In this document: one piece after another, positions 17,351 to 25,545 of the stretch
Layout: every line of letters starts with the position of its first letter
How positions within the stretch are numbered: the first letter of the stretch is position 1
Assembly (NCBI GenBank): GCA_963787185.1
Contig: CAWBCC010000009.1
Location: 372,001-436,000, forward strand
From: JAJXZP01 sp963787185
GTDB taxonomy: Bacteria > Spirochaetota > Spirochaetia > Treponematales > Rectinemataceae
DNA: 64,000 nt
Direction of reading: 5' to 3'
Position numbers and translations under genes: made by a program
Notes under the pieces: generated by a model
The model's database searches: none
Seen by the model: only the letters and a program-made list of their open reading frames with translations
Told to the model about the DNA's origin: nothing

Positions 17351-17356
17351 GGCGGT

Positions 17357-18166
17357 TCAACTTTTTTTCCCGTCTCCTATGCGCCGGATGGCGCCCGTGG
17401 GGCAGGCATGCGCAATGTCATCCCAGGACTCCGACCATACGGTCATTGCGCGCGAAATATTTTGCGTCAACGCAAACTCGCCCTGAACGGAGCGTCGGAC
17501 GCATTCTCCGCAGGCGTTGCAGGCGAGGTCGCAGTCGCGCAATCGTTCATCCGGAGCTCTCCGGGTCGAGCACGCGACATACCACTGCTGGTCGACCGGG
17601 ATGAGAACGATCAGATCGTTGGGACAGGCGTGAAGGCAGGTCCCGCATCCGGTGCATATTTCCGGATCGACGACCGCACAGCCCTTTTCCACTTTTATCG
17701 CCCCGAGAGGGCAGGCTCGCGCACAGTTGCCGAACCCGAGACATCCGTCCTTGCATCTTTTGGGGCCCCCGTAAAGGGACGCCGCCGAAGCGCAGTCCCG
17801 GTATCCGTCGTATTCGAACGAAGCGCGGGCGACCGACGAGGTCCCGGCGCAGAGCACGACCGCGCGCTGCAGCTTGTCGCCGATGCCGGGGCGGCGTTCC
17901 TCGAGGAGCGAGCGGACGCTCGACTCCGTGGCGGATCCGCCCGGGCCGCACAAGGCGGGATCCGCGGCCTCGTACAGGAGGGCGCCCGCGTAATCGCGGC
18001 AGTCGATTCTTCCGCACAGGCCGCAATCGTAGCCGGGCAGCATCCTCCGAAGACGGACGAGATCGGGGTCCGTCACCCGGCGGCGCCAGACCACGGCGAC
18101 GAAGGATGCGCCCAGGAACGCGCCGAAGGAAAGGAGAAAAACGAAGAGCGCCTTGATCCACTGCAT
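17357..18166 (-). CDS. rnfB: Rnf complex ferredoxin subunit RnfB
   Basis: RnfB carries electrons from ferredoxin into the Rnf complex on the inner membrane. The 269 residues begin with one membrane anchor (about 5-27), followed by a YDCGLCGRIDC cluster motif of the Fe-S domain, then ferredoxin-type clusters: CKDGCLGFGNCARACPLGAI and CTGCGTCLHACPNDLI, and a C-terminal Cys set (CDLACNACGECV). The start ATG at 18164-18166 was chosen because it begins the membrane anchor and lies two bases after the rnfA stop. Last gene of the rnf operon. Confidence 0.92.
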   Translation of the reverse strand: MQWIKALFVFLLSFGAFLGASFVAVVWRRRVTDPDLVRLRRMLPGYDCGLCGRIDCRDYAGALLYEAADPALCGPGGSATESSVRSLLEERRPGIGDKLQRAVVLCAGTSSVARASFEYDGYRDCASAASLYGGPKRCKDGCLGFGNCARACPLGAIKVEKGCAVVDPEICTGCGTCLHACPNDLIVLIPVDQQWYVACSTRRAPDERLRDCDLACNACGECVRRSVQGEFALTQNISRAMTVWSESWDDIAHACPTGAIRRIGDGKKS

Positions 18167-18168
18167 CG

Positions 18169-18750
18169 TCAGCCCGCCAGATTCTTGATGAAGACGGCAT
18201 CGAAGCCCATGAGCGCCATCGCCATGAGGCCGGCGGAGATGAGCAGCGCAGGCGCTCCCCGAAAGGCATCGGGCAGGTCGCTCAACTCGAGGCGCTTGCG
18301 CAGTGCGTCGAGCACGACGACCGCCATCCAATAGCCGATCGCCGAGGCGGCGCTCGCCACGAGAGCGTTCGAAATCGAATAGCCGCTGCGCGTGGAAATC
18401 AGCGCGATGCCGAAGACGATGCTGCTGATCAGAATTTCGCCGGCCGCCGAGCCGAGCTCCCGAAGGAACCGGGACTCCCCCGCGATGGCGCGGAAGAGCA
18501 GGCGTACGAGGGGAATCGCGATCGTCACGAAAAGCAGCAGGGCGAGATAGTCCAGGCCCAGTGGGGCGAGCACGAGGTCGCGCAGAACCCACAGCAAAAC
18601 CGAGGCTAGAGCGTTTACGGCGAAAAGCGCGATGAAAGCGGCGCCGCCGACCAGAGCGCGCAAGCGGGAGGCCGGGCACGGAACGAACCCGTAGGAGAGA
18701 AGGGCGTTGGCGCCGAATACGGAAAGCACCACGATCCCGACGTAGCTCAT
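18169..18750 (-). CDS. rnfA: Rnf complex membrane subunit RnfA
   Basis: A 193-residue, six-helix integral membrane subunit of Rnf. The sequence MSYVGIVVLSVFGANALLSY and the internal NALASVLLW and SAASAIGYWMAVVVLDALRKR segments match RnfA; RnfA and RnfE are inverted-topology homologues that hold an Fe-S cluster between them. The start at 18748-18750 overlaps the rnfE stop by four bases (ATGA type). The protein is somewhat divergent from proteobacterial RnfA, as is usual in spirochaetes. Confidence 0.9.
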   Translation of the reverse strand: MSYVGIVVLSVFGANALLSYGFVPCPASRLRALVGGAAFIALFAVNALASVLLWVLRDLVLAPLGLDYLALLLFVTIAIPLVRLLFRAIAGESRFLRELGSAAGEILISSIVFGIALISTRSGYSISNALVASAASAIGYWMAVVVLDALRKRLELSDLPDAFRGAPALLISAGLMAMALMGFDAVFIKNLAG

Positions 18751-19388
18751 GCGGCTTTCCTTCCCCGTCCGCCCGTCGCGATTCGATACAGGGCCGTCAG
18801 GCATCCGAGCAGAATGAAGCCGCCGGCGGGCGCCGAAAAAAGGCGGGCGGGCGAATCATCCGACAGCGAAAGGAAGAACCATTGAACGCCGGGGCCGGAA
18901 AAACTCAGTGTCCCTGCACCCAGCGCCTCGCGAAGGGCCCCGATGAGGACGGCCACCCCGATATAGCCGAAGGACTCCTTGAGAAGCGTCGTCCTTCCCA
19001 GCCCGTATTGGCTGCCGAAGATCCTGCCTTCGCGGTCCAAGGCGAATGGATTGTGCCGGAGTGCCTGCAGGCTCAGGCAGTTGACCGTCAAGAGCGGAAT
19101 GTAAACGCCCAGACCCCTCGCCGTCGAGGGGGAAAATGCCTCGACCCCCGCCCCGATCAGGAGTGCGATCGCGGCCGAAAGAGTGAGGGAACAGGGAGTT
19201 CGAAGTCGATCGGGCACGAAGGACTGGAGGAAGGGCATGGCGAGGCCGATGACGACGGCCGATACGGCCGCGCCCAGGCCGAGCACGCAACCGTTGACGA
19301 GACTGTTCGCCGCGGCGGCGAGAGGACATATCCCGAGCAAGCCGCCCAAAACGGGATTGGGGATGAAGGGTCTGCGTTGTTTGTTCAT
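18747..19388 (-). CDS. rnfE: Rnf complex membrane subunit RnfE
   Basis: A 213-residue polytopic membrane protein matching RnfE: FIPNPVLGGLLGICPLAAAANSLVNG at the N terminus and VYIPLLTVNCLSLQAL in the middle, with a loop near GLGRTTLLKESFGY. The start ATG 19386-19388 overlaps the rnfG stop by four bases. RnfE pairs with RnfA across the membrane. Confidence 0.92.
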   Translation of the reverse strand: MNKQRRPFIPNPVLGGLLGICPLAAAANSLVNGCVLGLGAAVSAVVIGLAMPFLQSFVPDRLRTPCSLTLSAAIALLIGAGVEAFSPSTARGLGVYIPLLTVNCLSLQALRHNPFALDREGRIFGSQYGLGRTTLLKESFGYIGVAVLIGALREALGAGTLSFSGPGVQWFFLSLSDDSPARLFSAPAGGFILLGCLTALYRIATGGRGRKAA

Positions 19389-19924
19389 GACTTCTCCCTG
19401 GCAAGAGCGCGCACGGCATCCGAAAGGCGGCCGAGTATGGCGCTCGCATCGAGGAAGCTTTCGGTCGCTCCGGTGAGGATGTCGGAATCGCGGACGTCGA
19501 CGGTGCGAGCGGGATAGGGCTTGTCGCCGCCTCGGCCGATGAAGCTCGCGAACCAATTCACGGCGGCGAAGGGAGAACGCGGCGAGTTCTCGTCGATGAT
19601 CCGTATCGACTGCAGCTCTCCGTCCGCTCCGACCAGGGCGACGGTCACGACGCTGCCGACCCTGGAGTCGAAATCGACGACCGCGCCGAAGAGCTGCGGC
19701 CCCTGTCCCTCCAGGCGGTACAGACGGCGTATCGAAGAATCGTCGACCGCGAGCGGCAGCGCGGAGACCGGCCTGCCGGCGAGATCGGAAAGCGCGGCGC
19801 GCTCGCGGGATATCGACCCCGAATCGACGACCAGGATCACTCCGGCGACGAGGAGGGCGAGGAGTCCCATCGCGCAGGCGACGAGGATATTCTCGACCAT
19901 AGTTTCTTTTTTCGTCGGCGCCAT
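19385..19924 (-). CDS. rnfG: Rnf complex FMN-binding subunit RnfG
   Basis: A 179-residue membrane-anchored periplasmic subunit. One transmembrane segment at about 12-33 is followed by an FMN-binding domain. The motif TGATESF near residue 150 corresponds to the S/T-GAT site where FMN is attached covalently through Thr by ApbE. The ApbE gene is not in this window. Start ATG 19922-19924 shares bases with the rnfD stop. Confidence 0.9.
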   Translation of the reverse strand: MAPTKKETMVENILVACAMGLLALLVAGVILVVDSGSISRERAALSDLAGRPVSALPLAVDDSSIRRLYRLEGQGPQLFGAVVDFDSRVGSVVTVALVGADGELQSIRIIDENSPRSPFAAVNWFASFIGRGGDKPYPARTVDVRDSDILTGATESFLDASAILGRLSDAVRALAREKS

Positions 19925-21027
19925 CAGCCCTCCTTGGCCGCGAATGTCTTGTTCGCGCGCGGAGGCGCCGCCCTCTTGTCTATGAGAGGTACCACGCAAT
20001 TCATGATGAGGACGGCGAAGGCCGTGCCTTCCGTCATGGATCCGAATTGGCGGATCAGGAAGGTGACGATCGCGATCCCGGTCCCGTATATAATCATACC
20101 GGTTCGCGTCGACGGAGACGTCACCGGGTCCGTGGCCATGAAGAAGGCGACGAGAAGGAACGACCCGGTCAGGAGTGCGAAGAGGACATCGCCCGTAAAG
20201 AGGCCGCTGCCGTAGGGAAGTCCGCCGAAGACCCATGTCAGGATCGAGAATACGACGAAGATGGTCGTCGGTATCTCCCAGCGGATCATCGCTCTGGCGA
20301 GGAGGATGATCGAGGCGGCGAGTATGAGAATGCCGGAGAGTTCGCCCGGCGCTCCCGGCCTGTTGCCGATCAGAAGATCGAAATACCCGGAGGGCAAGTC
20401 CGAACCGATCCGGGAAAAGAGCAGTTGGTTCATGAAATCCGTGATTCGGTGATCGATGCCGGAAAAGTGAAAGCCGACGGACCGCAACGCATCGATGGGA
20501 TTCGAGCCGCTCGCGGCCGCAGCGAGAGGCTGCCGCACGGACTCCAGCGGAGTGGCCCCGCTGACGCCGACGACTGTGGCGATTCGGCCGGGCGCCGTCC
20601 ATGCGTTCATCTGCCGCGGCCAATCGAGTATCGCGAAGGCGATCCCGGCCAGGGCGGGATTCATCCAATTGGAGCCGAGACCGCCGAAGGCTGCCTTGAC
20701 GAGCAGGATGGCGAACAGGGACGATGCGATGGGAATGAAAAGGGGGACGTTCGGGGGCATCGCCATGCCGATGAGGAGACCCGTGAGAAATGCGGAACCG
20801 TCGCCCAGGGTAAAGCGCTTGTAGAAAGCGCCGGCCGCGAGCTCACCCAGGCAGGTCGAAACGACGGCCGCCGCCATCGCCAGGGCGGTCGCCGCACCAT
20901 AACAATAGATGCCCCAGGCCGCGGCGGGAAAAAGCGCGAGAGCCGCGCCCCAGGTGATCGAGGACGTCGATTGCGAATTGAATACGTGAGGCGCCTGACC
21001 GAGCACGAGGTTGCGCACTCTGGTCAT
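19924..21027 (-). CDS. rnfD: Rnf complex membrane subunit RnfD
   Basis: A 367-residue integral membrane subunit with about nine helices. Diagnostic pieces are FTLGDGSAFLTGLLIGMAMPP, NWMNPALAGIAFA and the flavinylation motif GVSGATPLESV, where FMN is linked to Thr. The late segment FFMATDPVTSPSTRTG is also typical. The start ATG 21025-21027 follows GGAGG and overlaps the rnfC stop by four bases. RnfD lies in the Na+ or H+ translocating core. Confidence 0.94.
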   Translation of the reverse strand: MTRVRNLVLGQAPHVFNSQSTSSITWGAALALFPAAAWGIYCYGAATALAMAAAVVSTCLGELAAGAFYKRFTLGDGSAFLTGLLIGMAMPPNVPLFIPIASSLFAILLVKAAFGGLGSNWMNPALAGIAFAILDWPRQMNAWTAPGRIATVVGVSGATPLESVRQPLAAAASGSNPIDALRSVGFHFSGIDHRITDFMNQLLFSRIGSDLPSGYFDLLIGNRPGAPGELSGILILAASIILLARAMIRWEIPTTIFVVFSILTWVFGGLPYGSGLFTGDVLFALLTGSFLLVAFFMATDPVTSPSTRTGMIIYGTGIAIVTFLIRQFGSMTEGTAFAVLIMNCVVPLIDKRAAPPRANKTFAAKEG

Positions 21028-22331
21028 CGCGAAGCCTCCATGACCGGCGCCTTGCCGGGGCGAAGACGCGCCGAAAAGGCGGCCACGAGCGGGACGCGCG
21101 AAGGACAGATATAGCCGCACGCGCCGCAGAGGGTGCAATCGCTCAACCCCCAGGCTTCCGCCTCATCGTATAAACGATGCGCCAGATAACGGAAGAGACG
21201 CTCGGGATCCAGCTTCTCCGGACAGACTCCGGCGCATCGACCGCAGCGGATGCAGGGATGCCGGCGCATTTCTCCGACTTCCTCCCTGGATAGGGCGAGC
21301 ACGGCCGAGCTGGTTTTCGTGACGGGCGCATCCAGATCGTGGACCGAAAAGCCGCGAAAGGGGCCGCCGAGAACGAGACGCGCGGGAGGACCCATAAATC
21401 CGCCGCACTCCTCGATCAGATCTCCGATCGGCGTGCCTATCCGCGCCTTGAGCACGGCGGGACTCTTGATGGCCCCGCCTCCCACCGTGATGTAACGTTC
21501 CATCATCGGTTTCGCCAGCACGACGGCCTCATGAAGCGCCATGGCCGTCGACGGCCGAACGATGAGAACCGAGGAGAGATTCTTCTTCTTGGCGCCGAGG
21601 ATGGCTTCCAGTATCTGGTTCCGCATATCTTGAGGATAGCGGGTCCTCAGCCGAACGATTTCGGCATGGGCTTCGTTCTCCGACCAAGGCGCCATACTCT
21701 CTTCACCGCAGCCCTCATCCACCGCGATGACTACCCGGGCGGGCGAGGCGACCTTCGCGAGTATCGCGAGTCCGTCGAGAACCTGTTCGGCCCGCTCCTT
21801 GAGCAGAGAGGATTCGGTGCGGAGATAGGGCTCGCTCTCCACGGCGTTGAGGATGAGTATGTCGGTGGATGCGCGTTCGGACAGAAGATCGAAAAGAGGG
21901 AAGCCCGGCGTCTCCACATCCACCACTCCGCGATCCCTTGCCGTCCTGAGAATGTCGGCGCGACTCATGCTTGTCCAGACATATCGCTCCACTCTTCGGC
22001 CGAGCCTGTCGAAGGAGCCTTCCAGAGCTATCACGACGGCTTCGGATTCGCCGCCTTCGGCGAGAAGAACGCTGCGGATATCCTGCACCACGCCGGGAAC
22101 GGGTGCGTGCACGTCCGATGAGCCCGGCCCGACGCCGCGGCCGACGACCATGCCTTCGCGAACGAACTCGCCGCGCCTCACCACGCAGCGGGCCGGAGCG
22201 CCCGCATGTTGCTTGAGCAGCACGACCGCACTGTTGGGAAGGAATGCGTTGACGATCGAGACTGGAATTTCCTGCTCCCGGTCGCCGCGAACGCGAATTC
22301 CCCCCCGCTCGAATGTCCGTATGGAACTCAT
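21024..22331 (-). CDS. rnfC: Rnf complex NADH-binding subunit RnfC
   Basis: RnfC is the peripheral cytoplasmic subunit that reduces NAD+ with electrons arriving from ferredoxin. The 435 residues begin with the barrel-sandwich domain (VHAPVPGVVQDI), then the NADH/FMN-binding fold (LNAVESEPYLRTE) and two ferredoxin clusters, CIRCGRCAGVCP and CTLCGACGYICP. Length is normal for the short, non-proteobacterial form. It overlaps the upstream membrane protein gene by four bases, so that unknown gene is co-translated with the complex. Confidence 0.94.
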   Translation of the reverse strand: MSSIRTFERGGIRVRGDREQEIPVSIVNAFLPNSAVVLLKQHAGAPARCVVRRGEFVREGMVVGRGVGPGSSDVHAPVPGVVQDIRSVLLAEGGESEAVVIALEGSFDRLGRRVERYVWTSMSRADILRTARDRGVVDVETPGFPLFDLLSERASTDILILNAVESEPYLRTESSLLKERAEQVLDGLAILAKVASPARVVIAVDEGCGEESMAPWSENEAHAEIVRLRTRYPQDMRNQILEAILGAKKKNLSSVLIVRPSTAMALHEAVVLAKPMMERYITVGGGAIKSPAVLKARIGTPIGDLIEECGGFMGPPARLVLGGPFRGFSVHDLDAPVTKTSSAVLALSREEVGEMRRHPCIRCGRCAGVCPEKLDPERLFRYLAHRLYDEAEAWGLSDCTLCGACGYICPSRVPLVAAFSARLRPGKAPVMEASR

Positions 22332-23896
22332 GCTTCCTGCCGTAGTTCGTGCGTCGAAGAGTCCCGCATGGCGGGAATGACGCCGACGATCCGCCGAAGC
22401 GGAAGGATGAAGAGGATTATATACAGAATGACATCGATCGGCGCAAGCGGTCGAGCCGCAGCATCCGGGAGCGACCGCGGTTCGGCGGCGACCGCTCTTC
22501 CCTGTTCGAGCAGCATCGACTCTATGCTCCGACCCGGAGTGCTTCGGTAGGCATGTCCGGCCCAGGCATCGTCAAAAATCATCGAGGGCCCGACACCCTC
22601 GGGCTCCGGCAGAGCGACGGCGGCGAATGGCTGGTCCTGAGTCTGGTTCAGGACGCGCAGGGGAATCGCTTCTTCTCTCGCCAGATGCGCGAGCCAATCG
22701 GACAGGCCGGGAATGCTTTCGCCGTTTTCCGCGCGAATCGAAGCGAGGGCCTCGACCGGTCCGGGACGCAGTGGGCCGGTCGACGCCACGGGCATGGGGG
22801 CCCGAGCCTCCGTCCCCAGGCCGGCGGGCTGAAAGGGAAAGAGCAGATCGGCGCCCGCCCAGACGAAGACCGCGATGAGAGCGACGACGGCGGCCGAGCG
22901 ATCCGTCGGCGATTTCGTCTTGCCGAGAGGGAGGGGAACGAAGGCGGATCGGGCTCGACGCGCGGAGGCGCAGGGGCGCAGGGCGGCGATGCTCGCCGCC
23001 GCCGAAGCGGCAAGCAGAGTATAGAGCACCGCGGCGATGAAATGCGGGCGAACTGCGAGGGATCCGAGGGCCGCGATCAGCAGGGACACTCGAGGTCCGC
23101 CGCGCACGGCGAAGCTGCGCACGGCGGACCGGAGGTTCGAGCTGCGACGATATTCCAGGAAGGGCAGGAGCAGCGCCTCGCCGCTGTCCAGAGCGGCGGC
23201 GGCCCACAGGACTGAAATGACGGCGGCATCGAAGCCGAAGGCAGAAAGAAAGATCCATGGACCGGCGAGAGCCCCCCTCAGCGCCAGGCGGCCGCGACCC
23301 CTGTCGCCGCGGAAGGAACGGAACACGCGCCGGAACCCGGGGCCCCAGAGCGCCGATACGATCATGGCCGAGAAGGCGAACGCGAGCCAGCGCCACTGCG
23401 GATGGGGCGAAGAGCCCGAATCGGGCAGGACGAAGCGACCCTCCAGGCCCGCCAGAGAAGAAGCCAGATCGGCATTCGAGCCGTACGTGAAGCCGGTAGG
23501 CACATAATAGACCCGATAGGCCCTGTCCGCGACTCGGGCGGAGAACCAGGCGCCGAGCCTCTCGATGTAGAGGTCGCGCCGAGGGTCGCCGGGAAGGAGA
23601 CGATCGAGCGCGGATTCGAGCGTGGTCGTCTCGAGGCCGACCCAATCCGAAATCTCGACGGGCTCGGTGGATTCCGATATCGTTCCGCGCATTCCATGGG
23701 ATGAAAGCCGGCCCAGGACGGCCTTTTCTTCCACGCTCGAGTCGACGAGAAGCATGCGATAGCCATGCCAGATCGTGGCGGACGCGGCCTTCGGCACGGA
23801 ACGGGCGGCTGCGAAGGCCAGGAGACCGGCGGTGAGCGCCAGCGCCGCAAGCAGCGCGATGGCGCGAGGCCCGACATCCCCCGATCTGGCATTCAT
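22328..23896 (-). CDS. Large membrane protein of unknown function heading the rnf genes
   Basis: A 522-residue protein with a signal-anchor (about 12-32), a periplasmic-sized segment to about 165 (contains VDSSVEEKAVLGRLSSHG and YIERLGAWFSARVADRAYRVYY), then at least five hydrophobic segments (about 168-185, 205-230, 268-310, 330-350) and a final helix near 480-500. I recognise no family. It ends in a four-base overlap with rnfC and begins only 10 bases after the DUF212 gene, so it belongs to the rnf transcript. A role in assembling or regulating the complex is inference only. Confidence 0.7.
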   Translation of the reverse strand: MNARSGDVGPRAIALLAALALTAGLLAFAAARSVPKAASATIWHGYRMLLVDSSVEEKAVLGRLSSHGMRGTISESTEPVEISDWVGLETTTLESALDRLLPGDPRRDLYIERLGAWFSARVADRAYRVYYVPTGFTYGSNADLASSLAGLEGRFVLPDSGSSPHPQWRWLAFAFSAMIVSALWGPGFRRVFRSFRGDRGRGRLALRGALAGPWIFLSAFGFDAAVISVLWAAAALDSGEALLLPFLEYRRSSNLRSAVRSFAVRGGPRVSLLIAALGSLAVRPHFIAAVLYTLLAASAAASIAALRPCASARRARSAFVPLPLGKTKSPTDRSAAVVALIAVFVWAGADLLFPFQPAGLGTEARAPMPVASTGPLRPGPVEALASIRAENGESIPGLSDWLAHLAREEAIPLRVLNQTQDQPFAAVALPEPEGVGPSMIFDDAWAGHAYRSTPGRSIESMLLEQGRAVAAEPRSLPDAAARPLAPIDVILYIILFILPLRRIVGVIPAMRDSSTHELRQEA

Positions 23897-23906
23897 GCCG
23901 AACCGT

Positions 23907-24350
23907 CTAGAGGGTGCAGAACGCCATCGCGATGAAGAAGCCGAGCAGGCCCCCGACGAGGACCTCTACGGCGCTGTGGCCGTGAACCTCTTTCACCGAA
24001 TGGAAGGTGACGCCGATTCGCGAACGGAGCTCGCGCCCCAGGAGGTTGAGCGTCCGAGCCTGCTGGCCGGCCGATCTGCGGACTCCCATCGCGTCGCGAA
24101 TGACGACGAGGGCGAAAAAGACGGCCAGTATGAAAACGCTGGAGTTCGTGCCCTGGGTGAAACCGATGGCCGTCGCGATCGAGACCGCGAGGGCGCTGTG
24201 GCTGGAGGGCATTCCGCCCGTACGCCATAGAAAGGTCACCAGCACGTCGTGGAAGGACCGGGACCGAGCCCTGAAAATATTGATGATCGCCTTGATGAAT
24301 TGAGCCAGAATAAGACTGAACAGGGCCGACAGGAAAATGGGATTCCTCAA
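23907..24350 (-). CDS. Divergent PAP2-family (DUF212, YuiD-like) membrane protein
   Basis: A 148-residue membrane protein. LSALFSLILAQFIKAI at the start, RTGGMPSSHSALAVSIATAIG (phosphatase-like GGMPSSHSA motif), VVIRDAMGVRRSAGQQA and GHSAVEVLVGGLLG are the hallmarks of the DUF212/YuiD family, related to acid phosphatases such as PAP2. Substrate unknown; probably a lipid phosphate. The start TTG 24348-24350 was chosen because GGAGGGG lies five bases upstream and the family begins at this point; a longer open frame upstream looks non-coding. First gene of the rnf operon. Confidence 0.82.
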   Translation of the reverse strand: MRNPIFLSALFSLILAQFIKAIINIFRARSRSFHDVLVTFLWRTGGMPSSHSALAVSIATAIGFTQGTNSSVFILAVFFALVVIRDAMGVRRSAGQQARTLNLLGRELRSRIGVTFHSVKEVHGHSAVEVLVGGLLGFFIAMAFCTL

Positions 24351-24469
24351 CAATTCCCCTCCATCGGGGCGGACCTGCGTTATCACTGCACAAGTTTCCC
24401 CCGAAGGGACCGCCCGTGTCAAGGCGATGCGTCCGGCGGACAGGGCGGCACGGGGCCCCCCCTGCGGCA

Positions 24470-24499
24470 TTGACTGGAAGGCGACCCGGACTCTAGACT
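24470..24499 (+). promoter_or_regulatory. Promoter of the RluA-type synthase gene (leaderless type)
   Basis: TTGACT (24470-24475), 18-base spacer, TAGACT (24494-24499), then five bases to the ATG at 24505. Confidence 0.55.
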
Positions 24500-24504
24500 C
24501 CTTC

Positions 24505-25470
24505 ATGCCTCGGGGAACGAATTACGTCGAGTTTTCGGCGGGCGTCGACGATGTGGGCAGAAGGCTGGACAAGGTGCTCCGAAGGTTCCTGGGAGGTCTG
24601 CCCCTGTCGGCCCTTTACCGTCACATCCGCACGGGGCGCGTCCTCGTGAACCGGGCCAAGTCTTCTCCGGATCATCGCATCGCCGCGAGCGACAGGATCC
24701 AGCTCGACCCCGAGCTGGCGCCGGCCGTCGATCGGGCTCGCTCCGACCGCGGAGAGAACGGCCTCGAGCCCCTGGGTGAGTTCCTTCTCCTGGCCACCGA
24801 AGATCTCTTGTTCATCAACAAACCGGCCGGAGAGCTCGTCCACGGGCGAGGGAGCATAGAAGATCGGGTTCGAAGGGCCCTCCGAGGCAGGAGCGCGGAC
24901 TCGCTGTCCTTTTCTCCCGGGCCCCTCCATCGTCTCGACCGGAACACCTCCGGATTGGTGGTTTATTCGCGCAGCGCCCTCGGCTCGCGCGTTTTTTCGG
25001 AGCTGCTGCGGTCCCGCACCATCCGCAAAAGATATCTTGCCCTGCTCCAGGGCAGGCTGGGGTCGGAAGAGCTCTGGAAAGACCGGCTGGATCGCGACAC
25101 CGGCGCCGGAGTCAGTCGCGTCGTCGCCGGAAACGCAGGGCGAGCGGCGGTCTCCCGCGTGCGGCCGCTCATCGTCTCCGAAACCCTCAGCCTCGCTCTG
25201 ATCGAAATTCAAACCGGCCTCACCCACCAGATTCGCGTGCAGGCGGCGAGCAGAGGATTCCCCCTCCTCGGCGACGTGAAATACGGCGGCGCGAGAACCG
25301 AGGGCGGCTACATTCTCCACGCTCTTTCCCTGGAGTTCCCCACTCTCCCCTTTCCCGATGTACCCGAATGCGTCGTCGCCCCGCTGCCCTCCCCCGCTCT
25401 CGGTCGACTTGCGCGAACCTTCCCCTCATCGGATGTGCCGCTCGCCCTCGCGGATGCGGCGCGCATGTGA
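24505..25470 (+). CDS. RluA-family RNA pseudouridine synthase
   Basis: A 321-residue enzyme that isomerises uridine to pseudouridine in rRNA or tRNA. An N-terminal S4 RNA-binding domain (about 10-75: DVGRRLDKVLRRFL, HIRTGRVLVN) precedes the catalytic domain with LFINKPAGELVHG, the active-site motif HRLDRNTSGLVVYS (catalytic Asp; family usually HRLDxxTSG) and LTHQIRVQAASRGFPLLGD. Whether it is RluC- or RluD-like cannot be settled. The ATG at 24505 is supported by the promoter five bases upstream; the longer in-frame extension to 24337 is not. Confidence 0.9.
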   Translation: MPRGTNYVEFSAGVDDVGRRLDKVLRRFLGGLPLSALYRHIRTGRVLVNRAKSSPDHRIAASDRIQLDPELAPAVDRARSDRGENGLEPLGEFLLLATEDLLFINKPAGELVHGRGSIEDRVRRALRGRSADSLSFSPGPLHRLDRNTSGLVVYSRSALGSRVFSELLRSRTIRKRYLALLQGRLGSEELWKDRLDRDTGAGVSRVVAGNAGRAAVSRVRPLIVSETLSLALIEIQTGLTHQIRVQAASRGFPLLGDVKYGGARTEGGYILHALSLEFPTLPFPDVPECVVAPLPSPALGRLARTFPSSDVPLALADAARM

Positions 25471-25508
25471 GCTCGGACTCGAAGGATCGGCCTTTTTCCT
25501 CTCTGCGC

Positions 25509-25537
25509 TTGCCAGCACACACTGCGCAGACTATAGT
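25509..25537 (+). promoter_or_regulatory. Promoter of the cyclase operon (near-leaderless)
   Basis: TTGCCA (25509-25514), 17-base spacer, TATAGT (25532-25537). Eight bases separate the -10 box from the ATG at 25546, so the transcript should start within a few bases of the start codon. Confidence 0.6.
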
Positions 25538-25545
25538 GGCAGGAT

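Noticed and set aside
23907..24506. Longer 199-residue version of the DUF212 protein
   Set aside because: The added 51 residues look non-coding, and GGAGGGG sits ahead of the TTG at the point where the family begins.
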